From assembly GCA_001564055.1 (NCBI GenBank), contig LKNB01000002.1:62001-126000 (forward strand): 64,000 nucleotides of DNA. The letters run 5' to 3'. The position numbers and the translations under genes are program-made. This DNA is from Rhodothermaceae bacterium Tc-Br11_B2g6_7 (GTDB lineage: Bacteria > Bacteroidota > Rhodothermia > Rhodothermales > Salinibacteraceae). Under the pieces are notes generated by a model. That model saw only the letters and a list, made by a program, of their open reading frames with translations. It did not search any database and was not told the DNA's origin. Positions 43,041 through 51,644 of the stretch are shown in pieces (within the stretch, counting starts at the first letter, position 1; the number at the start of each line of letters is the position of its first letter).

Positions 43041-43253
43041 ATGGAAGCTCGAGAACAAGGAACCGTCAAGTGGTTCAGCAACGACAAAGGCTATGGATTC
43101 ATCACCCCGGACCACGGCGGCAAGGATCTGTTTGTCCACTTTAGTGAAATCAACGTAGATGGCTTTAAGGCCCTCGACGAAGGTGACCGCGTAGAGTACG
43201 AAGTCGCGGAAGGCCCCAAGGGGCTCAACGCCAAGGACGTGTACCTCGTGTAA
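43041..43253 (+). CDS. Cold-shock protein, CspA family (second of two)
   Basis: A 70-residue OB-fold protein nearly identical to the first copy (RNP1 [12 protein letters not shown]2 DLFVHFSEI), differing mainly near the ends. It is the downstream member of a tandem duplication and has its own leader and terminator, so the two are separate transcription units. Confidence 0.95.
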   Translation: MEAREQGTVKWFSNDKGYGFITPDHGGKDLFVHFSEINVDGFKALDEGDRVEYEVAEGPKGLNAKDVYLV

Positions 43254-43297
43254 CGCGTCACGTGCTGCGGCTGATTGCCGTGGCGCCTCCCCTTATA

Positions 43298-43334
43298 ACG
43301 CCCCGTCGCCGGTTCTGGTGACGGGGCGTTTTTG
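43298..43334 (+). terminator. Terminator of the second cold-shock gene
   Basis: Perfect 10-bp arms ACGCCCCGTC / GACGGGGCGT with a 12-base loop, followed by TTTTTG. It may also stop minus-strand transcripts coming from dnaE. Confidence 0.88.
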
Positions 43335-43399
43335 TGTGTGAAGGGCGCGCGGCCAGCCATTGTGCTATTCGCTGGCCGAGCAGGGCAGCATGGGTATTC

Positions 43400-46300
43400 C
43401 TACTCCTCGTTTTCGAGCGTCACGGCATGCCGCCCAAAGAGGGAGGCCATCCCATCAAGCAACTCAGGCGAAGCGTCCACGACGCAGCTGCGCGCCCGGA
43501 CCCGCTGGACGCCTGCGGGAAGTTGGGGATCGACGACGTCGAAGAAGAGCCGGGTGTTGCCACGGTTGCGGTCGCACAGCTGATGCAGGCGGTTCATGTG
43601 CTCTGCGCCTACGCGGCGGCGGTCGATCGTGAGGATAATATTGCGCACCATTTTCTCGCGCACCTGCCACATGGGCATGACCTCGCGGACGAGGATCTTC
43701 GTGCCGCCGCCTCGCTGCTCCACCTCGCCACGCACCAGCACGATGTTATCCACGGTCAGGTGTTGCTGTACGCGATCGAGAATGCTGGAGAAGCACACGA
43801 GCTCGGCCTGCCCGGTGTAATCTTCGAGTTGCGCAAACATGATCGGCTTGCCGGAGCGGGTGGTCCGCTGCTGCACCTCCGTGACGATGCCAAACACGGT
43901 GTGTGAGGGTTTTTGCCGGCCGTAGCGGCCATTTTGCTGGTCATCATCAGGTACTGCATTTGGGTCAAAGAGCGCATCGGCGTCGCCGAGAGGGGCAGAA
44001 GCAAACGCCTCAATCTCGGGCCGGTACTTGTCCAGGGGATGCCCGGACACGTACATGCCGGTCAGTTCGCGTTCTTCTTTCAGGATACGCCCCGTGGACC
44101 ACGGCTCGACCACCGGTAGGTTGGGTTCCATCGTGGTGCCGGGGGATGAGGCGTCACCAAAGAGGGAGTTCTGCCCCGCAGCGCGGTCCGCCTGCACTTT
44201 CTGTCCGTAGCGTACCGCATCGTCCAGCGCCTCCACAAACTGCGCGCGATGCCCTTCAAGGTCGTCCATGGCGCCCACCCGGGCCAGGCTCTCCAGCGCC
44301 TTCTTGTTGACGGTGCGCAAGTTGACCGTCGTCACAATGTCAAAGATGGTCTCAAACGGTCCTTCCTTGGCACGGGTGTCGACGAGTTCCTCAATAGCGC
44401 CGAGGCCCACGCCTTTGATGGCGCCCATGCCCATGCGGATCTGTCCGTCCTCTACGTTAAAACGGGCTTCGCTGCCGTTCACGGAAGCCGGCAGCACGTC
44501 AAGACCCATACGCTGCGCCTCGTCCAGTACCACCGTGAGTTTTTTAGTGTCGCCCATGTCATTGGTCATGGCAGCAGCCATGAACTCGGCCGGGTAGTGG
44601 GCCTTCAGGTAGCCGGTCTGGTATGCGACGACGGAGTAGGCTGCGCTGTGGCTCTTGTTAAAACCGTAGCCAGCAAACTTGGCCATCATATCGAAGACTT
44701 CGTGGGCCTTCTGCTCCTGCACGCCCTTCTCGGCGGCGCCAGCCACAAACACCTCGCGCTGCTTGTCCATCTCCTTCTGCTTCTTCTTGCCCATAGCGCG
44801 CCGCAGCAGGTCGGCTTGCCCCAGCGAGTAGCCGCCCATCACCTGGGCCATCTTCATGACCTGCTCCTGGTAGACGGGTATGCCATAGGTCGGCTCCAGG
44901 ATGTCTTCCAGCAGGGGGTGGGGGAAGGCCACCTCTTCGCGCCCGTGCTTGCGGTCGATGTAGTCCGGTATGAGGTCCATGGGCCCCGGCCGGTACAGGG
45001 CGTTCATGGCGATGAGGTCGTTGATGGAGGTGGGCTGTAGTTTGCGCAGCCACTCACGCATCCCCTCCGATTCGAACTGAAACACCGCTACGGTTTCGCC
45101 CCGCTGAAAGAGTTCGTATGTCGCCTCGTCATCGAGGGGGATTTCATCCAGGTTGATGTCTACCCCGTGATTCTCGCGGATAAGATCTAACGTATCGTTG
45201 AGCACGGTCAGCGTCTTCAGGCCCAGGAAGTCCATCTTCAGCAGGCCAAACTTCTCGACCCAGTCGCCGTCGTACTGGGTAGTGATGGTCTTTTCGCCCT
45301 TGCTTTTGGCCACCGCCACGGGCACATACTCGCTCACCTCGCCCGGGGCAATGATGACCCCGGCGGCGTGTACCCCGGTGTGGCGGGCGGAGCCTTCCAG
45401 CACTTCGGCGTAATGCATCAGACGGCGCACCTGCTTGTCATCGTGCTGCTTGAGTTGCCGCAGCTCGGGCACCTCCTTCAGGGCCGAGTCGAGGTCCACG
45501 CCGGGGCCATCCGGCACAAGCTTCGCGATGCGGTCAGCTTCGCTGAGGGGGATGTTCAGCACGCGCGCCACGTCGCGGATGACGGAGCGTGGGCCCATCG
45601 TCCCGAAGGTCACAATCTGGCAGACGTTTTCCCGGCCGTACTTCTGCACCACGTAGTCGATGACTTTGCTACGCCCGCGGTCGTCGAAGTCAATGTCGAT
45701 GTCCGGCATCGACACGCGGTCGGGGTTCAGGAAGCGCTCAAAGAGGAGATCGTACGTCAGCGGGTCGATGTTGGTGATGCCAAGGGCATACGATACGGCG
45801 CTTCCCGCGGCCGAGCCACGCCCCGGTCCCACGCGCACGCCAAGGTCGCGTGCCGCATCGGTGAAGTCTTGCACGATGAGGAAATAGCCCGCATAGCCCA
45901 TCTCTTTGATGATCCCCAACTCGTGGTCGAGCCGTTCGCGGATTTCCTCTGTGATTTCTCCATACCGACGGCGAGCGCCCTCATACACGAGATGCCGCAG
46001 GTAGGCATCCATGTCGTTATCAAAATCCTGCGGAATGGGGTAGTGGGGCATGAGCAGGTCGCCCATGGGCAGTTCAAACTTGCACTTGTCGGCAATCTCG
46101 CGGGAGGTTTCCATGGCCTCCTGCCGGATGTCCGCCGGTACCGAATCGAGCGCCGCGGCCATCTCTTCGGTGCTCTTCAGAAAGAACTGATCGTTCTCGA
46201 AGCGCATCCGGTTGGGGTCGTTGTAGTCCTTCCCGGTTTGCAGACACAGCAGCACGTCCTGCGCCTCGGCGTCCTCCTGGTTGACGTAGTGGACGTCGTT

Positions 46301-46900
46301 GGTGGCGAGCACCTTTACATCGTATTCCTTGGCCCAGCGCAGCAATACCGCGTTGCACTGATGCTGCTCCTCAATGCCATGGTCCTGTAATTCGATGTAG
46401 TAGTCGTCGCCGAATATATCGAGGTAGTGCTCGAAGACCTCCCGCCCGGCGGCCTCGCCTTTTTTAAGGATGGTCTGCAGCACCTCGCCCTGGAGGCAGC
46501 AAGTCGTGGCGACCAGTCCTTCGCTGTGCGCGCGGAGCACCTCTTTATCGATGCGAGGCTTGTAGTAGAAGCCGTCGGTGTAGGAGAGCGAGGACAGCTG
46601 AATCAGGTTTTGGTATCCCGTGCGCCCTTTGGCAAACAGGACCTGGTGGTAGCGTGTGGCGTCGTCCGTGTCATCCATCCCACTGGGGGTGATGTAGAAC
46701 TCCGAGCCGATCACCGGCTGAATGCCTGCTCGGCGGGCTGTGGTGTAGAACTCGGGCACGCCAAAGAGATTGCCATGATCGGTGATGCCGACGGCAGGCA
46801 TCTCGAGCTGCTGGGCGCGCTGGATGAGCTGTTTGATTTGCGCGGCGCCGTCGAGTAGGGAGTACTGCGTATGGCAGTGGAGATGGCAAAAATCAGCCAT
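43400..46900 (-). CDS. dnaE: DNA polymerase III alpha subunit
   Basis: A 1166-residue replicative polymerase. It starts with a PHP domain (FCHLHCHTQYSLLDG, metal-binding His motif), followed by the polymerase core with the catalytic Asp cluster PDIDIDFDDRGRSKVIDYV and FNKSHSAAYSVVAYQT. After the helix-hairpin-helix region comes a sliding-clamp-binding motif (Q-N-S-L-F-G, around residue 925) and a C-terminal OB fold (MFAQLEDYTGQAELVCFSS). The length is normal for DnaE1. It is transcribed alone from a spacer it shares with a divergent kinase-like gene. Confidence 0.97.
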   Translation of the reverse strand: MADFCHLHCHTQYSLLDGAAQIKQLIQRAQQLEMPAVGITDHGNLFGVPEFYTTARRAGIQPVIGSEFYITPSGMDDTDDATRYHQVLFAKGRTGYQNLIQLSSLSYTDGFYYKPRIDKEVLRAHSEGLVATTCCLQGEVLQTILKKGEAAGREVFEHYLDIFGDDYYIELQDHGIEEQHQCNAVLLRWAKEYDVKVLATNDVHYVNQEDAEAQDVLLCLQTGKDYNDPNRMRFENDQFFLKSTEEMAAALDSVPADIRQEAMETSREIADKCKFELPMGDLLMPHYPIPQDFDNDMDAYLRHLVYEGARRRYGEITEEIRERLDHELGIIKEMGYAGYFLIVQDFTDAARDLGVRVGPGRGSAAGSAVSYALGITNIDPLTYDLLFERFLNPDRVSMPDIDIDFDDRGRSKVIDYVVQKYGRENVCQIVTFGTMGPRSVIRDVARVLNIPLSEADRIAKLVPDGPGVDLDSALKEVPELRQLKQHDDKQVRRLMHYAEVLEGSARHTGVHAAGVIIAPGEVSEYVPVAVAKSKGEKTITTQYDGDWVEKFGLLKMDFLGLKTLTVLNDTLDLIRENHGVDINLDEIPLDDEATYELFQRGETVAVFQFESEGMREWLRKLQPTSINDLIAMNALYRPGPMDLIPDYIDRKHGREEVAFPHPLLEDILEPTYGIPVYQEQVMKMAQVMGGYSLGQADLLRRAMGKKKQKEMDKQREVFVAGAAEKGVQEQKAHEVFDMMAKFAGYGFNKSHSAAYSVVAYQTGYLKAHYPAEFMAAAMTNDMGDTKKLTVVLDEAQRMGLDVLPASVNGSEARFNVEDGQIRMGMGAIKGVGLGAIEELVDTRAKEGPFETIFDIVTTVNLRTVNKKALESLARVGAMDDLEGHRAQFVEALDDAVRYGQKVQADRAAGQNSLFGDASSPGTTMEPNLPVVEPWSTGRILKEERELTGMYVSGHPLDKYRPEIEAFASAPLGDADALFDPNAVPDDDQQNGRYGRQKPSHTVFGIVTEVQQRTTRSGKPIMFAQLEDYTGQAELVCFSSILDRVQQHLTVDNIVLVRGEVEQRGGGTKILVREVMPMWQVREKMVRNIILTIDRRRVGAEHMNRLHQLCDRNRGNTRLFFDVVDPQLPAGVQRVRARSCVVDASPELLDGMASLFGRHAVTLENEE

Positions 46901-47062
46901 AGGGTAGGGGCTGGGGCAGGGAAGACGGAGAGAACATGCAGTTAGCTAAGGTCGGGGATGCAGCGCCGCGGATCAAGAGCCCGGCCCACTCTTTAGCGAA
47001 TGTTAGCTGCGGGCGTTGCTTGCGCCTGTGCGATAGATCACTCCACCCACGCCTGACTGCTT

Positions 47063-47776
47063 ATGTATTTGCTGTGCATCGACGATTATCACCTGGCTGA
47101 CCCCCTCTTCATAGACGAGCTGGGGCGCGAGTTGAGCGCCAACCGTCAGCAGCTACCACCACTACTGCTCATCCATGGCAGTGGAGAGGCCGCGGAGCGC
47201 GCGCTGGAGGGGCAGGGGCTGTTCCGTGAGCGATCGGGCGGGGTGTTGCAGGTGGCCTCCGCACAGGAAGCCGCGGTGGTGGACCGGGCCACGCGCGAGG
47301 CCAACCAGCAGCTTGTCGACCGGCTTACGGATGCCGTGTTGCCTGCGGTGAGCATCCCGGGGGACGCGCGCGGCCTGCTGGTCCATGACGGCCCGGGCGT
47401 ACGCGTGGGAGCGGTGGCGTGGTTGCGTCAGCTTGTGGTGCAGGAGGCGCTTCCGGTGGTCTCGGCGCTGGCCCGTGATCCGTCCTCGGGCGGCAGCCGC
47501 GAGGTGGCCCTGGGCGATGCCGTCACAGCGCTGGCGCAGGCCCTTGCTGAGGATACCGTGACCGTCGTGGGCTTTGTGCGGAAAGGCGGTCGATCGTTGC
47601 TCTCAGAAGAGGCGTCCGCTGCGCCCCTTCCGATCGAAGATCTTCCACCGGCCAAAGCGGTGCCGGCCGCTGCAGCTCTCCGACAGGCCGCTGAAGCGGG
47701 CATTTCGGTGCTGCTGTCCACGCCGCAATTGCTCCTGACGCCCGGTTCGCTGCGCGGGCGCAGGGTTCAACGGTAG
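47063..47776 (+). CDS. Degenerate amino-acid-kinase-fold protein, acetylglutamate-kinase-like
   Basis: A 237-residue protein. From residue 34 the sequence LLIHGSGEAAERALE, then the ERSGGVLQVASAQEAAVVDRATREANQQLVDRL region, follows the pattern of N-acetylglutamate kinase (HGGG, then the substrate loop and helix), with VGLSGKDG replaced by VSIPGDARG. The Lys and Gly-rich residues needed for ATP chemistry are poorly kept and the N-terminal strand is altered, so kinase activity is doubtful. No arginine genes are adjacent. The family assignment is by pattern only. Confidence 0.55.
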   Translation: MYLLCIDDYHLADPLFIDELGRELSANRQQLPPLLLIHGSGEAAERALEGQGLFRERSGGVLQVASAQEAAVVDRATREANQQLVDRLTDAVLPAVSIPGDARGLLVHDGPGVRVGAVAWLRQLVVQEALPVVSALARDPSSGGSREVALGDAVTALAQALAEDTVTVVGFVRKGGRSLLSEEASAAPLPIEDLPPAKAVPAAAALRQAAEAGISVLLSTPQLLLTPGSLRGRRVQR

Positions 47777-47930
47777 AGTTTCCATGAAATAGACCAGATT
47801 CGGCCGTCCCCTGCGCGTATATCCGCTTAAATGGCCATCTACGGCTTGACAGCCCTGCCCCCGTGCCCTATGTTTTGCGCTGATCCAACGGAAAGGCACG
47901 CACTTTTCCACTTCCCATACTTTGTTGAAT

Positions 47931-47938
47931 AAGGAGGA
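47931..47938 (+). promoter_or_regulatory. Strong ribosome binding site of the H1-like gene
   Basis: AAGGAGGA five bases before the ATG is the clearest Shine-Dalgarno sequence in the window, fitting a very abundant small protein and fixing the start at 47943. Confidence 0.8.
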
Positions 47939-47942
47939 ATTT

Positions 47943-48125
47943 ATGAGTAATCGGTATCAGGAGCTTCTTGACCTCGTAGGCGAAGCCGAAGAAGACTTTG
48001 ACAAGTTCTACAACAGTGGTGTAAAAGCCGCCGGCACGCGCGTTCGTAAGGTCATGCAGGAGCTGAAGAAGAAGGCGCAAGACATTCGCGTCGAAGTACA
48101 GGACATTAAGAAGAACGAGCTGTAA
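47943..48125 (+). CDS. Histone H1-like DNA-binding protein
   Basis: A 60-residue basic protein similar to the short histone H1/Hc1-like proteins of Bacteroidota: an acidic N-terminal half (YQELLDLVGEAEEDFDKFYNSG) and a Lys/Arg-rich second half (GTRVRKVMQELKKKAQDIRVEVQDIKKNEL), predicted as one long helical unit. It is thought to help compact DNA. The strong ribosome site suggests high expression. The seven in-frame codons before the ATG were not included. Confidence 0.86.
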   Translation: MSNRYQELLDLVGEAEEDFDKFYNSGVKAAGTRVRKVMQELKKKAQDIRVEVQDIKKNEL

Positions 48126-48156
48126 GCATCGCCTGAAAGCATTGCGATTGCGCGGA

Positions 48157-48185
48157 AGGCTATGTCATCCACGGCATAGCCTTTT
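48157..48185 (+). terminator. Terminator of the H1-like gene
   Basis: AGGCTATG / CATAGCCT arms (8 bp, perfect) around a 10-base loop, followed by TTT, about 30 bases after the stop codon. Confidence 0.7.
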
Positions 48186-48297
48186 CGCTTATGTACCCTG
48201 TGTGCCCCCACCTCGGTGGTACTGTATACAGATGGTTTTGTATACTGGGTGGGCATGCTGCTCCCACGCCATACTCTGAAGTAAACACTACTCGGCT

Positions 48298-49227
48298 GTG
48301 CCCCTCTCTGCTCGTGTGCTCGCACTGTTTATTGTATATGCCTTACTGATTGCCATCGTGCCGCGCGTGTCAGCGCAAGACGTCGACATGGTAGCTGCGC
48401 CGGATGCGCAACAGGCGGCTGACACGGTGTCCGTCGCTGAGTGGATGACGGGGCTGCGGTTCGATCTGTCGGCCACGCAGGTAGGGTTTCAGAACTGGGC
48501 GGAAGGCGGGGTAAACTCGTTCTCCGTATCTACGCGCCTCGATGGCCATGCGATGCGCGGCGGCAATAGCTGGCGTCAGTCGTATCGCATGCGGCTTGGG
48601 TTTGGCCTCATCAACCAGGATGGCGAGTCGTTCCGCAAGTCAGAGGACATTATTCGGTTGGCCGGGGCCTTTCTCTACCGCGGGGAGGACTTCTTCCAGC
48701 TCTTCCAACCCACGATATCAGCCGAGTTACGGACGCAGTTTGCCTCTGGCTTTAATTTTAGCTCCGATCCTTTCGGCGAAGATCGGGACCCCCCGGTAAA
48801 GGTGTCAGAGTTCTTCTCACCAGCCACGTTCACCCAGTCGGTGGGCCTCACCTACGAACCCACGTCGTGGTTTCAGCAGCGGCTCGGGGTTGGTGCAAAG
48901 GAAACCATCGTAGCAATCCCGCGCCTGCGCGAATTATACGGCGTTGACCCGGATGATCTCATCCGGTTTCAGGTCGGCGTGGAGTCCACCACGGCATTAG
49001 ATGTAGAGATCGCTGAAAACGTCCGCTACATCTCGGGCCTTACCCTCTTCGCAGCGTTCGACCAGGACGACCTGCCAGACATGCTGTGGGAAAACCAGAT
49101 CCGGATGTCCGTCAACAGCTTTTTAGATGTGCGCTTCGAGTTTACAGCGTATTATGACCGCGACGTAAGTGCCGCGCTACAGCTGAAGGAAGTGTTGGCC
49201 GTCGGCGTGTCGTTTAGCATTCTCTGA
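48298..49227 (+). CDS. DUF3078 outer-membrane protein
   Basis: A 309-residue exported protein: signal peptide (residues 1 to about 24, ending V-S-A-Q), then the DUF3078 pattern FDLSATQVGFQNWAEGGVNSFSVSTRLDGH and a chain of beta strands ending in the aromatic-terminal strand VLAVGVSFSIL. This family is nearly confined to Bacteroidota and is thought to be an outer-membrane barrel of unknown role. The start is a GTG at 48298. The spacer before it has two copies of GTATAC (48222-48231 and 48239-48246). Confidence 0.9.
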   Translation: MPLSARVLALFIVYALLIAIVPRVSAQDVDMVAAPDAQQAADTVSVAEWMTGLRFDLSATQVGFQNWAEGGVNSFSVSTRLDGHAMRGGNSWRQSYRMRLGFGLINQDGESFRKSEDIIRLAGAFLYRGEDFFQLFQPTISAELRTQFASGFNFSSDPFGEDRDPPVKVSEFFSPATFTQSVGLTYEPTSWFQQRLGVGAKETIVAIPRLRELYGVDPDDLIRFQVGVESTTALDVEIAENVRYISGLTLFAAFDQDDLPDMLWENQIRMSVNSFLDVRFEFTAYYDRDVSAALQLKEVLAVGVSFSIL

Positions 49228-49261
49228 TCGCGGGAGGACCTTTTCTTGTGGTTCAGTTCGT

Positions 49262-51595
49262 ATGGCCGACGGTTTGAATGGCAGGACCAGCGTTGCCGGA
49301 GGAGTCCTCGGGCCGCTGCTTATTTACACGGCTGTCGTGTTGCTGTGCTGGATGGTGCCGTTGCTCCATCAGCTCAATGCATTTAGCATGGCGGTCCTGG
49401 CCACCGTTGCCTTCTTCACGGTGGGCTGGGTGGCTGTGGGTTCCTTCCGGTCGGGGAGATCTGTCGTCTCTGTATGGCAGCGGCAGACGCTGGTCCTGGT
49501 GTGGCCGCTTCTATTGTTTGGTGTAGCGTTGCTATGGGCGCCCGCCTGCGGGTTTCTTCAGGGGGTTTTGTTTTGGGTGCTCTTTCCAGTCGTCACTGTG
49601 GTGTTTGCTGTAGCCGTGGCCTACGTTCTCACCGCCTGGGGCCCGATGAGCGCTCGCTGGTCGCTGAGTGGGATAGGCGTGGCACTGATGCTCATGGGGC
49701 CGGTGTACGACCTGGGGTTCCATCCCCAGTTCTACACGTACAATCACGTGTTCGGCGGTGTGCTGGGGCCGATTTACGACGAGACGCTGGCGCTTCGTCC
49801 AGGCCTATTCTGGTTCCGCGGGCTTACGCTTTGCTGGGCGGCTGGGCTGCTACTGTTCGGGCGGTGGCTCCGGAAGGGATTTCCGGCTCCGGCCACCCGT
49901 GCCTGGTGGATACAGGGGCCGCCAGCGGTAGGCGCGCTGGCCTTGCTTATCGCAGGCATCTACGCTTTCGCCTCTCCGCTTGGCCTCAATACATCGATGA
50001 CGCATCTGGAGCGGCAACTCACCGGCCGGGTGTCCACGGATCGCGTGGTGCTACACTACGACCCGGAGGCGCTCTCCGATGCTGAGGTGGCGCATTGGGC
50101 GCGGTATCACACGTATCAGGTGGAGCGGTTGGCGGATCGGCTGGAGGTGACGCTTGACGTACCGGTGCATAGCTTTCTCTATCCGGATGAAGCCACGAAG
50201 GCAGCGCTGACTGGTGCCCGCACCACCAACACGGCCCCGGTATGGCTGGCCACGCCACAGATTCACGTGCTGCAATCTGTGGCCGAGCGGGTGGTTGCCC
50301 ACGAGCTCGCTCATGTAGCATCACGGCCGTTCGGGCTTCCCCTCGTGCGCGCCTCGGTATCGGTTGGGCTGGTGGAGGGGCTGGCCGTGGCACTGGAGCC
50401 GCCCAGCGGACGGCCCTCCGTACACGATCAGGTGGTAGCAGCGCAGGTAGCGGCACCGGGCGGAGCACGCGACGCGCTTAACCCCGACCTTTCGGCCGAC
50501 GTGGCCGCACGGCTGTCCCCACTCGGGTTCTGGACGGGGCGGGGGGCCGTGTCGTATACCGTGATGGGCTCATTCGTACAGTATTTACTCGACACCTACG
50601 GTCCAGCACCACTCAAGCAGGCCTACGCCTGGGCAGATTTTACGTCGGCGTACGGCCGCTCGTTGCCCGAGTTGACGGCCGAGTGGCAGTCGTTTCTGGC
50701 CGAGCGCCCTTCCGTAAGTCGAGCAGCGCGTCCCGTGATGGCTGCCCGGTTTGCACGCCCTTCGGTGTTCGAACAGCCGTGCCCATTTCAGCTCCCGCCC
50801 GCCACCGCGGTCTACCGCAAGGCACAGGCGGCCCTGGCAGATGACCGATTCGACGAGGCGCGTGGCTACGTGCTTGAGGCACTGGCCCACGAGCCGGCGC
50901 ATCCTGGCGCACAGGCGCTCTGGGCGGCGTTCCAGATAGCAGCGGGGGAGGCGCAAGCGGTAGTGGAGCGCATCGAACCGACAGGCCGGGGTAGCATGGA
51001 TTGGCGTATGCAGCTACGCTATGCCCAGGCGCTCGCCATAATGGGGAGGGGGACCGAGGCCACTGAGCAATACGACACGTTGCTACGGCGGCTACCGGTT
51101 CATCAACACGCGTTGTGGATGCAGCTCCAGTTGGAGCGGGCGCTCACCGACGTCCCGGATGTGTTTCTCGCCCTTCAACCGGTGCGCCCACCGCCTGAGC
51201 GCGCAGAACAGTTGGCTATGGCGCTTGATGGGCGTACCCCTGGGCGCTTTCTACTGGCCCTCCTTCTGGCAGATGCTCAGGATTGGGAGGGCGCGCTACA
51301 CGCCGCAGCTTCCGGCCGTGATGGGAGAGACGCTCTTGGCCTGACGGCTGGGCCCGGGCGGCGACTGCAGGCGCAGGTGCATGCCCACCGCGCCATGTGG
51401 GCCTACCGGCACGGGACGCTGGCTCAGGCCCAGACAGAAGCCGCGATGGCGAGCCGCGCGTTTCGTGCGATGGGGGCCGCTGAAGCCTCGGCGGAAGCGC
51501 AGGCGTTCCAGGCGTTTCTGTCGTGGGTTGATGCGCCGCCCGAAGCGTCTTCATCAGAGGATATACAAAATGGAGTTCGTAATTCGTTATACTGA
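49262..51595 (+). CDS. Multi-domain membrane protein with peptidase-MA-like HExxH domain and C-terminal repeats
   Basis: A 777-residue protein. The first 240 residues hold seven or eight membrane helices. An extracytoplasmic domain from about residue 255 contains VAHELAHVASRP (HExxH near 346-350), with the downstream VEGLAVALEPP Glu, as in peptidase-MA family proteins. From about residue 510 come TPR-like helical repeats (FDEARGYVLEALAHEPAHPGAQALWAAF and others). It looks like a membrane-anchored protease with a protein-interaction tail; the substrate is unknown. Its end overlaps the in-frame upstream part of the next gene. Confidence 0.78.
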   Translation: MADGLNGRTSVAGGVLGPLLIYTAVVLLCWMVPLLHQLNAFSMAVLATVAFFTVGWVAVGSFRSGRSVVSVWQRQTLVLVWPLLLFGVALLWAPACGFLQGVLFWVLFPVVTVVFAVAVAYVLTAWGPMSARWSLSGIGVALMLMGPVYDLGFHPQFYTYNHVFGGVLGPIYDETLALRPGLFWFRGLTLCWAAGLLLFGRWLRKGFPAPATRAWWIQGPPAVGALALLIAGIYAFASPLGLNTSMTHLERQLTGRVSTDRVVLHYDPEALSDAEVAHWARYHTYQVERLADRLEVTLDVPVHSFLYPDEATKAALTGARTTNTAPVWLATPQIHVLQSVAERVVAHELAHVASRPFGLPLVRASVSVGLVEGLAVALEPPSGRPSVHDQVVAAQVAAPGGARDALNPDLSADVAARLSPLGFWTGRGAVSYTVMGSFVQYLLDTYGPAPLKQAYAWADFTSAYGRSLPELTAEWQSFLAERPSVSRAARPVMAARFARPSVFEQPCPFQLPPATAVYRKAQAALADDRFDEARGYVLEALAHEPAHPGAQALWAAFQIAAGEAQAVVERIEPTGRGSMDWRMQLRYAQALAIMGRGTEATEQYDTLLRRLPVHQHALWMQLQLERALTDVPDVFLALQPVRPPPERAEQLAMALDGRTPGRFLLALLLADAQDWEGALHAAASGRDGRDALGLTAGPGRRLQAQVHAHRAMWAYRHGTLAQAQTEAAMASRAFRAMGAAEASAEAQAFQAFLSWVDAPPEASSSEDIQNGVRNSLY

Positions 51596-51644
51596 CGCAT
51601 GTACCCGACCGCCTTTCGCGCTTTCTTTGCTCGTCTACCTCGCT

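Noticed and set aside
51381-51644. N-terminal extension of the T9SS plug-like protein
   Set aside because: It overlaps the preceding gene in another frame and would bury the lipoprotein signal that begins at 51645.
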